Below are positions 1-12,689 of a DNA stretch of 64,000 nucleotides, piece after piece. A model generated the notes under the pieces. The model had not been told where the DNA came from. It saw only the letters and a program-made list of their open reading frames with translations, and did not search any database. Both the position numbers and the translations under genes were made by a program. Source of the DNA: Branchiostoma floridae (taxonomy: Eukaryota > Chordata > Leptocardii > Amphioxiformes > Branchiostomatidae); contig NC_049980.1 of assembly GCF_000003815.2 (NCBI RefSeq), positions 662,094 to 726,093 of the forward strand. The letters are read 5' to 3'. Every line of letters starts with the position of its first letter. The stretch's first letter is position 1.

Positions 1-3000
1 GTGTGGAGAGCGAACCTGGAAGTACCAGGACTCTCTCCCACCTTTACCTGTACCTCCTCTCAAGAACACACTGGACAGTACTAGAGTCAGGTATAATTAT
101 ACAATTTTCAAGACTTTATATCCGTACACAAAATAAAGCGCTTACCAACAAGCTTTCGATCAGTCCTCTGATCCTTCTCAAGTTGTAATGACCCAAAACC
201 TAAGTCGCACTTCCGGAACGGAAGTGTGACGTCAGTAAAGGGTCAAAGGTACTTGACCGGTATGGTTATCTGGTATTGAGATGACCGAGGAGCAGCACCG
301 TGTGAACTTTACCAGTTTACTTAGTAATATACATTGCTATTAGCGCACGCTTGCTTATTCAATACAAGACTATCATAACATTAACAGACACTGATAAAAC
401 CGTGCGTACAAGACAGCTATGTAAGCGAACAAAAATTGTCAATCTGTTGATAACTACACTGATAAATACACAATAACAATGCTGATATATTTTTTTGCGT
501 AACCAGTGAAACCGTTTGTAACGGCCGAGGAATACAAACAAACAGAGGCGTTGGTGAGAGAGTTTGAAGAAGGGGTCGGCCAATCGCTGCATCAACAATT
601 ACTGGAGAGGGCAAAGGTTAAGAGGAATTGGGTACGTAAGATAACGGATGCGACGCTTAGTCTGAAATATGGGCCATCAACCAAAAAAAGGACTGCACGT
701 TTTTAAAACGTTATTTTGTACAAAATGTAAATTACTTATTGATATAGAAGATGTTAGTTTAGTTGGACTTTTAATCAATGTGACATACATGTACATGATC
801 GTTTGCTATGTTCCTAGTAATTAACCTTTTGCTTTTAACCTACAATCTTTGGTGAAATTTCGACTTCCCTGTATAAAAAATGTAGAAATTATCAATGTAC
901 ATACATGTCAATGTATTAGCTAGCTTTGCCTTCAAGAGGTGTATACCGTGTCTTACAGTGTATAAAACTACAGGCGGCATACCCCTAAAACTGGACAAAA
1001 CAAGATCGTATTTTCCCAGCAATGATATAACCTAGAAACCATGTAAAGCGTCTTTGAATATTTTTTTCTGTATCGTAATGTCCTCAGCTTGAAGACTGGT
1101 GGGTGGATGTGATGTACCTTCAGTCAAGGCACTCCCTCCCCCTTTCTTCCAACATCGTCGGGATGGTGCCCGTCATGGACCACATGTGGCCTGCAGGGGT
1201 GAAACCGGCAGACAGGATTCCGCTGTTCCTCTGGGCATCTCTCTGTCTGTGGAAACTCCTTAGGAAGTAAGTCTACGAGAATTCTTTTCCGAACTAGAGT
1301 TCGGCGACCTCATACCTCCATGAAACACTCAAGCTTCTGTAAATTTTATGCAACAGACTTGCACATTTTCATGATTCATGCATGGTGATGTTCATCATTG
1401 ACTTACATACACATGTCAAGTATTAAATTCCCACCATTAATCATTGAGCAAATATCATTGCAATTTTCACACATACTATGCAAATCAGTTCCTAATCAGC
1501 ATATTTGGCATCTGCTTATGTTCCATCCATCATAATGTACATTTGCTAGATTCATTGAAGTCAAGTTATTAAAATATTGGAATTATACAATTTCCTCATT
1601 AATTATGCAAATATTGTCCTCATTTGCATAAAATGTATATCATTATGAACATCTTTGCCTAAGCTACCTGCATGCCTAAAATGATGGCAATCCATCATTC
1701 CTCTCTGCAGATATCAGGAATGCCTTGACAAAAATTTCACTGCAGTTCCAAAATTAGATGTTAGGGGGCTGAAACTAAGGCCCACTATGTCATGACGCTG
1801 AAAGCTGTCTACCACCCAATTGTCAAGACTATATCATTTCCGGGACAGGAGATACATTGAAAAAACAGTCGGTTTGCAAGCAAAACAATAGCAATTAAAC
1901 AATGTCAATGGACTGCTAATTTCCTGATCTTTTATTACTTCTTAGCACAATAGATACCATAAATTATCCAGCGGCCTCTGCCCCAGTTAGGGCCGTCCAA
2001 AACAAGATAAAGCCATCATTCGACGGGCGGACACCTCCCGTGTTCCATAGCCGCGGTCGCTTACCACATTTCGAACATGACCTTCTAAACCTGCGACTAT
2101 TGGTTCCACAGAACATAGTTCTAAAGTTCTATGGTGGCTCGAAAGTTCGATTTTGTGTAAAGATTGCCAGTTTTTCACCCTTTTTTGTCCCATTAAATCA
2201 TTTTTTATATCTTTTTGGGACCAAATGACCAAGGTGCAGTGATATTCATATATTATGTTTGCAGAATAAATAACGTTGTTAGAAGCTGAGCAAAAACAGT
2301 ATGTTCCCTTCTGTGAAGGTAACATAACAATAGGTTCCCTTTTGTGAAGATAACATAATTATTATGTTTTCGTATTCTAGAGAGCAGATACCAGTTGACA
2401 AGACTGTGCTGACAGGACGGCCGTTCTGCATGGACCAGTTTCGTAACATGTTCTCGGCTCACAGGATTTCCTGGTGTGACCATGGACAAGATTGTCAGTC
2501 ATTTCACGACAGGTATGCTCATTTTGACACCGTTAAAGGGACCCAGAGCGATTTTTAGAGCATCAAAATTTGAAAAATTCTGGATGAGACGAATCGGTAC
2601 GATATTGACATTTAAGTTACTTCACCATACTAGCGGTATAGCACATTTGTATCATTATTTCGTACTATCAGCGTTTAAATAACGCACAAACATGCCGCAA
2701 ACGGACCCCTTTCATTTATTGGGTACTTCATTAAATTAAACAGGATCGAGCCACTAACGGTTTCCCGTCGGTAATTTTCGAACGCGTGAGGTCACCGAGG
2801 GAATTCAATCTGATTCGCGCGTTCGCAAATCGAAACCTGATTCGAACAAGTGACGATATCTCCAGAAGCGTTCGGGACTCATCGGTCATGTTCGCGTGCG
2901 TTCCAAAATTTTGAAATGATGGATGCCCCAGCGGCGCGGGCAGCGCTCAGATTTTCAATAAGATCTCATCACCCAACGACATCTCATATTTGCTCAATGA

Positions 3001-6000
3001 GGGTTGATATAGTGTTATTTGAACTTACCGTGTGTAAAAATAACTTAAAATGAATTTGAAAAAAAAAAGTGCCTTTAAGATCCAATGATACTTGACGACT
3101 TTGTTTTGGGATAAAGATACTTTTTTTGCAAAGTTTTGCACCGATTCGCGAAATCTAGTAAGATACTGCAGTCGTGAATAATTAACCCTATCCAGACTTG
3201 GTTTTTTTTGGCATTCCCTGGACTGCGGGGGGGAGGGGACTCATTCGGCCCCCCTTCGTATTTTCAAAACGGGTTACAGTGCGATCACAAAGTATCCTTA
3301 TTGCAGGGTGTTATATGCTCGTCGATTTTTATAATTCCTGAAATTTCACATCATTATGACGTAATATGACGTAATAATGACGTCTTTAATTGATTTTTTG
3401 GGGCTAAAACGGGGAATTCCCATGATACCGAAATGTTTCATACAAAAAACTACCATTAAAGGTTTCTTATCAATATTTCAGTATTATGAGACTTCTGTTG
3501 TCAAAAGCCGACGCAACGACGTCAAAATGACGTCAAAAAATGTCATCCGTAGATTACCTATCTTGGATCATCAACCTTAAATGTTTTAAGACACATTTTT
3601 CCAACATTTAACACTAAAACCCCATGAAAATGTTGTATGTAAAAAAATACCAAGTAGTTATCAAATCCGTGTGATAGCTGGTTATACTTTTCATCATGAT
3701 GTTGTCTGCCATCTTGAATTTTGACCAATTACGTCATCTCATTAGCCTAATTTATGATTATTTAATTACAAATGTTCAACTAAGATGTGTTAGATATTAA
3801 AGAAAATCTTAAAATCCCATTGCTTAAACCAAAGTTAATGATTTTTTTTTAAATTTGCCTTTCAGCAACCCGTTGCCATGGCAACACGAAAATTTTAAAC
3901 TGACTCTATTTTTCGTACATTGTTGCCAACAATATTCTAGGAAAAGTCACCAGGTTTGGTTGTTCTAGCACTAGCCGTTTGGGAGCTATACGACGTCAAA
4001 ATTAGAGGCTAGAGGCCTGCCCCTTCTAGCTCCTGTAATTCTTAACGACTTACCATATAACCGCCAAATTTTAGAGAATGATGTAGGCTTAATAACTAAT
4101 AAGACGTAATGGTGACGTAATCAAATTGACTATATTGGCTGAAACCGTAAAAAAAGGGGATACCAAGAAAAATGCAAGGTATGCTACAAAAATGTAACGG
4201 TAAGTGCAGATGACAGAATGACAATGTATGTTATGACTTGTGTTGCCAATAGCAGTATGGTTGACGTCAAAATGACGCCATAAAATGACGTACATATCAA
4301 AGATACGGGTGGAGCTCAGCCATGATATATCCACCACATTGCAGATTGAATTTTCTTACGGCAAATAATCACTAAAAAAAAATGGAAATAAGCTAGTAAT
4401 TCTTGTTCTGGTCATAGGGTCGGCCATCTTGGATTTTGGCCGATTACGCCACCAAATTAGAATAATTCGTTCATATTTGATTATGAAAGATACTCTGTAT
4501 ATAACAAGACATTTTATTTATGTAAGGATATAGCAGTGATATCCCCAAATAAAGATGAAAATACATTGTTGGAAATGAAACTAGCGATTTTCAATACCTG
4601 TCAACAAACGAAAAAAATTGAAAATTTTCCAAACTCCATGAAATTGTTGCCAACTATATTTTAAGAAAACTCACGAAATTTGGTGTCAGTAGCCATTCTG
4701 ACGTTATATGATATGAAAGTTGGCGCCAGCCTCAAAGACCCCCCTCCCCCGCCTAAATAGCTCCCACCCCCGCCTAACGATGGAGTGCGCTTACCTCTGT
4801 AAAGCATTTTTACATGCTGACCCTTTACACAGTGCTATTGCAATTGTTTGCCAGCTGTAGCGACAATGTGTATTGTATATATCTAAGCAGTGTAATGCGA
4901 GATTCTCTTCGCTGATTTTGCACAGAATCAGAAGGCCCATCACCCACCCACATCACCGTGCTGTGCAAGGGTCGTGCGTTCAAGATGGAGGTCATCGATC
5001 AAGAGGGAGAACCTCTAACTCCTGCGGAACTTAAAATGTGATTATCGTTGAATTAAAAACTAAGGATTGCGTTTAATCCTAAACTTCTAAAGCTCAAAAG
5101 CTCAACCCAAGTTACTTAATACAAAAATTACGTATGGAACTTTTGAAAAGCAAGTTTTGAAAACGACCAGACATTTCAGAACTTCATTGAACGAAAACTA
5201 TTTTGTTCTGGTACTGATAAATCTATAGACCATCCGACGCATTAATTTCGGTCTTGATTATCGCGCAGCAAGGTTACCTCAGGTTAACTAATTATAGATT
5301 TCGATTGGTACGAATTTTCTCATTTTCCTCTTTTCCAGACAACTTCAAGCCGTCAAAAAACACTGTGAAAAGGTCGGTGAGGGACCTAACATCGCTGTGC
5401 TAACTGCGGGAAACAGGACAGAATGGGCAAAGGTATGTAAAGTGGTAGAACGTCCATGTTTGTGAGAATGTTTACAAAAATCAAAGTATGTCATATGAAA
5501 CAAATCTACAAAGTTGCGTATCAATAAGAAAGGCAGCAGACTTTATTTTTTGGAAGTCTTAATGGTTGTCGGCGTTCAAAAGGAGGACTAAAGCATAATC
5601 ATTTTGCTGACACAGACTAGAGAGAAAATGGTGGAGATGGACCCAGTCAATGCTCGTAACCTGTCCGTCATTGAGAAGAGTATCGTAGTCTTGGCGTTTG
5701 ACGATGCCATGCCAAAGGACATGGGGGAGGTAAGTGGCGTTGGTTTAAGCGTACATCTTAGGGCACCTGTGCTAACACATGTAGCTTTTAGCAAAACGTT
5801 TTTGCTTTTAAGAGATTTTAAAATTCTATCTGGACTGGTATTGTTTAGTTTGCAGAGTCAGAACAACGTGACATTATAGTGCATTTTACCCTGTCCAGGT
5901 CCTTCACCAGGCTTTGGTAGGGAGTTGCAAGAACAGATGGTTTGACCATATCCACACTGAGGTGTTCTTCAAGAACGGTTTGTTCGCTAGCCACATCGAG

Positions 6001-9000
6001 GTATGTTTTTGTTTACATACATAATGTATATACTTACATTGGAACAGATCTTGCCTATTATACGCATTGTTCAACAATTGTCGTTAACCAAAATAATTTC
6101 AATATTCGCCAAATATCAATTACGCAAGCAACTGGATATGATTTTGGAAACAGTCAGACATTTCAGATAGCATCCGTTATCTTATTCAGTGACACTGTCA
6201 TTTCAATATTCTTTGCACAAATAAGTATGTCGCATAACGGTTTCCCAACGTCTTTATACTCCTGTGGACAAGATCTTTATTTCTTAAGTTCTCTAAGGCT
6301 TAACGTTTATATTCCGAACGAACGACAAAGAACTACAATCACCAAACTGCGAATCAGCTGCCACAAACTCCGTGTTGAATCAGGGAGGCACAACCGCACA
6401 CCTCTGGAGCAAAAAATCTGTCAGTTCTGTAACCTGAACAAGGTCGAAGATGAAGCCCACTTTTTATTAGATTGTAGTTTATATGGTAATAATAGAAGTA
6501 TTCTTTTTAGCTATATTATAGGAAAGTTCCCTCGCTTTGAATCTTTGTCTATTGTTGAAAAATTCATTTTTTTAGGTTTGATCGAACGACATTATACAAA
6601 CACATCTCAAGCTACATATCTAACATAACTGAGAAACGAAAAGAAGCCGAACAAATGTATTAGGCTAGTTTTACAATCCATGTTTTAGAAACCATGTGTA
6701 CTGCATTACTACCTTTTGTATCTATATGCCTGTACTTAGCCCGATAGGGCATGAATGTGCAATAAAGGCTATTATTGATTATTGATTATATTTTCAGCAT
6801 ACTCCAGCGGATGGCATGGTTGGTACCTATTTTGGAAACTTCCTTTTTGCTCAGACACAGAGGAGTGGACCGATTCAAAAGGTAACATACTTCCAATTTT
6901 TCATTAATTATTATTCTGTTAACACCACCTGTAGGGTATATCGGATGCCCAAATTTACTTCGTTCGTTTGTACTGTGTACAGTAGCACTAAATGTGCCAT
7001 ATCATCGTTTTATGAACACGGCTGTGGTTGTGGAGTAAGAAATTACACTGTTAATATATTTGTATGCTTGTGCCTTTTTTGGACTAGAAAGTGCTAAATC
7101 CGGCCGTTAGAGCCGATTTTCGTGGAGGTGGAGTTGATAATATATCTTTGAATTTTACATCTCATCGCCATATATACACTGTATTAGTAACCATCAAAGA
7201 TATTTACAAAAATGATATCAAAGTGAGGAAGATACAAAAGGCACTAACACGACAGAACAGTTCTTTGTAGCACATTGTTCGATAGTCCTTCTGCTACGTC
7301 ATTACTGATGGCAGTACTGCAGTGGTGTTGAGGGCGATACAAGCTCACCCACGTGTGGTGGGACCGTATTCTTCTCACTTGTTGATCTGCTGAAGTGGAC
7401 AGAAGAATTAACAAAGCGTTGGCGGGTACTTTTTTGTTGTACAACAAAGAATTGTATAATCCATTTCACTTGTGTATTCTTCGCTGTTGTGACATCGTTA
7501 CTTAACTTTCACAGTACCAGGTTCCCGACAGGCCCGTTTCGGAACCAGACGAATTGACTTTCACCATAGATGACGAGATACGTGATGCAATAATTCACAC
7601 TGAGGAAACATTCAGCCAACAGGTAGATCAGTACTCCTATCAGCAACTTCAAACTGCAAACCAATACCTTGCAGTTTAGTTGCAAAAGTACTATAGACCC
7701 AGGGCTCTAGCCAGCGTCCGTTTTTCCTCAAATGACGGAAATTTGCTGCATGTGACGGAAAGATTTTAATACCAATCCGTCAACCTTGATGGGCAAAAAT
7801 CCTCGGTGGAAGCTACAGGAGGCTTGGGGACGCCGTCCACGGCCGTAAAAGCCACGAACTGTTTGCTTTGCTATTGTTATGATTGTTGACAATGTGTGTC
7901 GGTGCCCTTTCGCATACGATAATCTCATGGAAAACATGTTTTTCAAGGCCTGAGTTCAGTCCACCTAACTCTTGGAATAGTGCATTCTACGAACTTTGAT
8001 AGGAACTTTGACAATCTTGAAAAACATTATAGACTATATTCTATCAGTGATTTATACTATGTGCAGGTTCTAATCTCATATGTTCGACCCAGGCTTCGGA
8101 CTTGGAACTAATCTGCCCCAGCTTCACGGACTATGGGAAGAAGTTCATCCGTAGTTTTAAGCTCCACCCTGAGGCCTATATGCAGGCTGCACTACAGCTA
8201 GCCTACTTCAGGATGCACGGAATGTAAGTACAACAATCACAGACTGACACGGCGTCATTGTAGCCTGGATACCATACCCCAACCTCAAATATCTTTCGTG
8301 TTGGGGTCTGGCAGGATGGCTGTAAAAAGTATCTCGAAGGCCCTTGATCAGAGGGAGGAGAACCTAGGATTGATGACCACTCACACCACAGGTAGCCAGC
8401 TACAACACACCACAGTTGGTCAGCAGGCTGTCACAGTAGCAAATCAGGTGCTTAGTGGTCACTGTTATGGATTTTAAAAATACAGTTGAGGGTCTTTAAC
8501 CAATAATGGTAGGGGTGTAATTACCTCCTGCTGATATTGCTGCTGTTCTATTGGTGGAGTTTTTTCCCACTATAAGGAGCAAAATTGAGAAGCCGGCCTA
8601 TGTCATCCGGCCAGACCCCTGCACGATAGATACTTGAGATCGAGCTGGGGTTTGGTAACCAGGCTAGCGTCATTGTTAAAACAAGGTCAGTATGTCCGAA
8701 TATATCTAAATCATGGTGACCTTAGGTGCGAAGTTAACTATTCACTAGTAACGTTTGGGGTTTTGCCATACTTTTGCCTTCCCAAATCATGACGTCAGAC
8801 CAGCGCCCACGCACCAGCCGGCGACGCTGCGGCAGTACTACCACGGCCGGACCGAGACCGCAGAATCCGTTTCCTGCAATGGCTGAAACCCTGGTGTAAG
8901 GCCATGATTGACAACACGGTACCGGTATGCAGCTGTTGATTATTCGATTAAGTACACGTGCATTGCTTATTAAACGAATTCTGGTGGTTAAAGTCATGTT

Positions 9001-10234
9001 CCAAAATGAAAAAAATAAATAAATAAAAAAGTTTTTTCGTCCAAAATATTGTCTTTTTACACTAACCCGAAGTTATTCTTGGAAAGAAATATATCCGTCA
9101 ACACCCTTCATATGATACCATAATGTTTCTTTTCTTCTCTTGTTAGATTAAGGAGAAGAAAGAACTAATGATGGTGGCGTTGAAGAAGCATATACAACTT
9201 ACGGAGGAGGCAAAAAACATGCTGGGTAATCGTACTTTTTCTGACGTATACATTTTTAGTGAATCGCCATATAGGCATACAGTAGTAAAATACGCCGCTT
9301 TTGTTGACTTCTTGATAGACATCGTGCCATAGCAATAATTTTAATTGATTAAAAAACTTTAATGTACTTTATATATAGATATTGTAGTGAGGGTAGCAAA
9401 AGTGTTCTTAATTTTTTTGTTTTCTTCAGGCTGTGACCGTCACCTGCTTGGTCTTCGAGTTATATCTCAAAGTGCAGGAATCCCTCTTCCTTCAATCTTC
9501 AGTGATGCTGCCTACACAAACAGGTAAGCAGAAAGTTCTCCAATCCCGGGCGTCATTAGGCCATTTTTAAAACATCTTCTAAAAGGTCAGACTTTGAGAC
9601 AGTAAATGGCAAACAATTCAGTACGTACGTACGACAGACGTAAAACGTCGAATAAGATCTAGATACACTTACTGTTTTCTAGCCATTTATATTTCTTTAC
9701 AATTTTGACATTCTCTCTTCCAAACTTCTGTGGCGAATGTTTTGCAATATGGAATTACCTCACACAGATGAGCTTTCATTCGGATATTTTCTAGTCTGCT
9801 AGGAGGTAGTAACCTGGCTCATAAATTTTCAATGCATCGTATACAACATCCAACCAGACAGGTTTGCTATCATTCTGTGTATTACGTACTTCAATTCCTG
9901 CACTCATAATGAAAATTGGAAACCTGATATCAAGGATAACTAAACCTTTTCTAGTTTGCTGTGAGGTAGTAAAATTGCTCATAACTTTTCCATTATCTAG
10001 GACCAGCTATGTTGTTTCTTATCATAGCTAGCTGGTTGCAATATGTTGTTGGGCGAAATGATAATTTTCAGTATTTCATATGATTTTTGAAGAAATGTTT
10101 TTCCCTTTACTTGTAGGTTGACCTACAGTGTGAGTGCCTGGAAGAGTTGTAAGGAGACCAGTGCTGAGGACATGTCGGCCAGTGTACAGAAGTCACTCAG
10201 GGACATGCGCCAACTTCTCACTTCTCACTTATGA
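1..10234 (+). CDS. CROT: Peroxisomal carnitine O-octanoyltransferase (CROT), apparently decayed; 5' end outside window
   Basis: Moves medium-chain acyl groups between CoA and carnitine in peroxisomes. Exons read as ?-90, 507-631, 1088-1266, 2381-2512, 4926-5037, 5339-5432, 5616-5729, 5899-6000, 6798-6881, 7515-7622, 8093-8223, 8799-8918, 9147-9225, 9430-9523 and 10117-10234. The translation follows vertebrate CROT from YQDSLPPLPVPPL through LLERAKVKRNW, TESEGPSPTHITVLCKGRAF and CDRHLLGL to SAWKSCKET. The catalytic His is kept in IEHTPADGMV. The C-terminus SHL fits a peroxisomal PTS1 signal (human CROT ends THL). Three oddities argue for decay or assembly error. The frame breaks near 77 (two bases short before LES), at 2467-2469 (one extra T) and near 8880 (two extra bases). 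The exon that should carry the Ser-Thr-Ser motif is not seen in 9524-10116, yet the flanking exons still join in phase. The remaining exons total about 560 residues, against 612 in human. Confidence 0.88.
3182..4790. mobile_element. Degenerate piggyBac-like non-autonomous element in CROT intron
   Basis: It begins with TTAA followed by CCCTATCCAGACTTGG, the same TTAA-CCCT start as three cleaner copies at 45696, 52889 and 57806. It shares internal blocks with them: repeated TGACGTCA-like stretches, 'catcttgaattttgac' segments and a 'gccatggcaac' block. The matching right terminal repeat is not found, so the 3' boundary is approximate. It is AT-rich with no transposase. It holds a full palindromic X-box-like site, GTTGCCATGGCAAC, at 3872-3885. 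Confidence 0.45.
6140..6787 (+). mobile_element. LINE 3' fragment (end of reverse-transcriptase ORF, 3' UTR and tail)
   Basis: It lies in the CROT intron between exons 5899-6000 and 6798-6881. An open frame ending at 6628 encodes the C-terminal region found in CR1/L2-type non-LTR elements. The basic LRISCHKLRVESGRH segment is followed by a Cys/His knuckle (ICQFCNLNKVEDEAHFLLDC). After it come a short 3' UTR with AATAAA and a tail of repeated ATTGATT units at about 6770-6787, as expected for target-primed insertion. It is 5' truncated, with only about 150 codons left. The tail ends directly against the CROT acceptor at 6796-6797. Confidence 0.7.
8261..8666. mobile_element. Short inverted-repeat DNA element (MITE) with 8-9 base target duplication
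   Basis: It is a 406-base non-coding element in a CROT intron. The left end starts TAGCCTGGATACCATACCCC and the reverse complement of the right end starts TAGCCTGGTTACCAAACCCC, so the terminal repeats are about 25 bases with few mismatches. The nine bases GCGTCATTG at 8252-8260 are repeated at 8667-8675. A target duplication of 8 or 9 bases suggests hAT or Mutator-like mobilisation. No transposase frame is present. Confidence 0.75.
9787..9990. repeat. Direct repeat pair, period 160, in the CROT intron lacking the expected exon
   Basis: A block of about 44 bases with the core 'ctagt-tgct-ggaggtagtaa' occurs at 9787-9830 and again, diverged, at 9947-9990. The pair lies where the Ser-Thr-Ser exon of CROT would be expected. 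I see no coding signal between the copies. Confidence 0.5.
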
Positions 10235-10360
10235 CGTCATCAGGCACTCTTTACTGAGAATTATCATATAGCCAGGCGGCGCGGACCAATCAGAAGGCCC
10301 CGTTCCACGTTGGTTATGACGCCGTAACGCAAAGATTCCGGCCAGGCCTGTGTGTATCCC

Positions 10361-10426
10361 CCTTCTGATTGGTCCGAATGAATCGACACCGGCACCAGTG
10401 TCGATTCATTCGGACCAATCAGAAGG
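10361..10426. repeat. Perfect 29-base inverted repeat with an 8-base loop
   Basis: Bases 10361-10389 are the exact reverse complement of 10398-10426, with CGGCACCA between them. A second weaker arm (tgtgtat / atacaca) extends the stem outward. It is followed 138 bases later by the assembly gap, as expected where a stable hairpin stops sequencing or assembly. Confidence 0.95.
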
Positions 10427-10564
10427 AGCAATACACACGAGAAAGTAGGGCATATGCCGGCACTGCCCCATATAAAGGAGCGAAACATATGCCAGAGCTA
10501 GAGGCAATAACTCACTGCAAGGGGAGAATGGCTCCTTCTGTTCAGATTGATAATGAGTTTTGTT

Positions 10565-10664
10565 NNNNNNNNNNNNNNNNNNNNNNNNNNNNNNNNNNNN
10601 NNNNNNNNNNNNNNNNNNNNNNNNNNNNNNNNNNNNNNNNNNNNNNNNNNNNNNNNNNNNNNNN
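10565..10664. other. Assembly gap, 100 Ns
   Basis: A run of exactly 100 N is a conventional placeholder for a gap of unknown size. The true sequence here is unknown. Confidence 0.99.
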
Positions 10665-11499
10665 GGGGTGGGTCATTAACCCTTAATTCAACAATTATTT
10701 GAGTACCGTTCGTTGCTGCTATTACTGTTATTCAACATTGTTATTGATGTTTTAGTATTGATGTTATTTTGAAACATAAGGAAAGCAGACCGGAATTATT
10801 TCAAGTCATATATAACTGATTAATATGTTTTATGGTGCTTGATATTTCAGGGGTTGATTAATGCATCTGATGTAATGTTTTGATTAACCTTTTCCCATTC
10901 TTGAAACATCTGTGTTATCTCTATCATATTTTTATCTTGATTTTCAATGTGTACATATCGACTCATGGAAATGCAATGGTCAGAGGGAGGATGGTGCATA
11001 TCAGGACTCTAGGCAGCACCCATAATTCCGTCAATTTTATTACATATCTCGGACAAAAATCAAAACCATTCCATCTAACATCGACTATCATAATTCCACC
11101 AGGTGTGATACCTCCACCTCAAAAAACGTTAGTATAGAGGTCTTCCCAAGATTGTCGTGAACACCGAATGTCAAATATCCTAAATGTTATACAATTCAGA
11201 TATTTAGGTGTTGAAGACAATCTTGAGAAGGCCTCTACAACAACGGTGGCGGTATAATGGCACCTGGTGGAATTATGCGAATGCATGTTACCTTTACAGA
11301 CATAAATCAGTAGAAAAGTCTTGTATCAAAATGTGAACATCATGGACAAATACCCGCTTAGAAATTGAACAATGGTGGGAATTCCTACTCAATGATAGAC
11401 TGAAAAAAGGGTGTTTTTATGATTTTTCCATCAAGGTGAAGTTGGATGCAAAAATTGAGCTGGTTAGAGCCCTAGTACATACATATTGCCCTAGCTGGC

Positions 11500-11630
11500 C
11501 TACCATGTTAAGTTTTTAATGTATGTGTAATTTGTAATGTATGTTTAATGCCTAAATACGCAATTCAGCGCCTTAGGGCGCTGTGATGTATTTAGAGGTT
11601 ATTGAAACAATTAATAAACGTTATATATAA
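11500..11630 (+). mobile_element. Possible LINE 3' UTR fragment
   Basis: The stretch has a 'cgccttagggcgctgtg' hairpin followed by AATAAA at about 11610, resembling the 3' ends of non-LTR elements such as the one at 6787. No coding part is attached, so this is tentative. Confidence 0.3.
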
Positions 11631-11844
11631 ATTCCGGGGAAATGTATTCCTGTCATCCTAGATACCCTTGATTGAATTTAGGTAATGTAAACAAAAGTAC
11701 CCAGACATCCACGTTCCCAAATTAAAACTGTTAGCCCATACTTAAGGAAGATTGCATGTATGCAAGGAGGATACCCCAATAATAACTAGTGTTCCACGAA
11801 CGCATACCTTTGCCAAATAAACCAGGTTTGTTATGTAGAGTAGG

Positions 11845-12610
11845 ATCAATTTAAATTAGGAACAAACCTAAATCATGTCACACCCTTATTTGAAAATATA
11901 CCAGCACCTTCGGATTTGATTCATCCTTTGTATTGAACTTGATTTCATTCTATAAGAAATCAGGAAAGTAGGAAGATGAGAACTGATTTCCAACTTCGAC
12001 ACCGATGCGTGGATTTAGACAAAAGTCGTCCAATTTTGATTTACGGGGCTGTTAATATACACCCCCCACCCCTTCTCCCCTTACTATCTAGTAAAGTAAG
12101 GTGTGGTATGGAAGCCACGGTTCAGTCACTAGGTTGGTACCCAGAATATCATTGATTTTGATAGAACATACTTGTGGCCAACTGTTTATCGATTGCTCGT
12201 TGACCTGTACGGTAAGAACGTGATCGTTTACTTACTTATCTGTGGGTTTGTAGGTCTTCCTTGTAGCAGCCATCTTGCTCAAAGGTCAAGTGTCAGACAC
12301 TGACTCGTAGTAGCTGTCTGGTGTTATCGTTAGGTACTCGTATCTATCCGCGTGGCAACACGTGCACAGATCGACTGATCACATCACTCATGTCAGTTGG
12401 ATTTGGACCTTGTCTTAATTCGAAAATAGAATTATAGATATCGACTGGAAGCCACTGTAAATAAACAAACAAACTGTTCCTTTTGGTCGTCTGTATACCA
12501 CGTCCAAGAATGTAGCCATATTGTCGCGACAGGAACAAATAACGTCATTGGCTGGTTCTACTTTCTATATCCTGCGGTATTGTTTACCTTTCTTCAAGGT
12601 CACAACCTAC
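11845..12610 (-). repeat. Diverged copy of the ROCO gene 5' flank (matches 18245-19030)
   Basis: Many blocks match in the same order and spacing: 'cacacccttattt', 'attgaacttgatttcatt', 'tttccaacttcgacaccg', 'gctgttaatatacacc', 'tgactcgtagta', 'atccgcgtggcaaca' and 'caagaatgtagccatattgtc'. The two stretches bracket the ROCO gene, so this is the flank left by a tandem copy. No coding part is attached here. Confidence 0.75.
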
Positions 12611-12689
12611 ACATGTTACTGAACAATCCCTCTCACCCCTGCCCTGGGGCGGGGTGTGTGTGTACTGTATTCAACGAGGGGATCGACGT

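Larger units (their letters stand above)
10263..10684. mobile_element. Dispersed AATT-flanked element, same family as 44576-44720, interrupted by the gap
   Basis: The left end (AATTATCATATAGCCAGGC) and right end (GGGTCATTAACCCTTAATT) are the reverse complement of the element at 44576-44720. The internal 'ggaccaatcagaagg' and 'ggttatgacgcc' blocks also match. This copy is longer because it contains the hairpin at 10361-10426 and the run of Ns. AATT at 10259-10262 and 10685-10688 flanks it. Confidence 0.6.
10235..11844. other. Intergenic region between CROT and the ROCO locus
   Basis: It contains a dispersed element with a large hairpin and the assembly gap (10263-10684) and a possible LINE 3' tail (11500-11630). 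I see no gene in the rest. The frame at 10880-11137 has no recognisable domain. Confidence 0.5.

Noticed and set aside
1987-2325. 112-codon minus-strand frame
   Set aside because: It lies in a CROT intron with no domain, splice signals or codon pattern of a gene.
9524-10116. Search for the missing CROT STS exon
   Set aside because: No frame resembling the GGGGNFVLSTS or NGYGFFYH segments is present in this intron on the plus strand.
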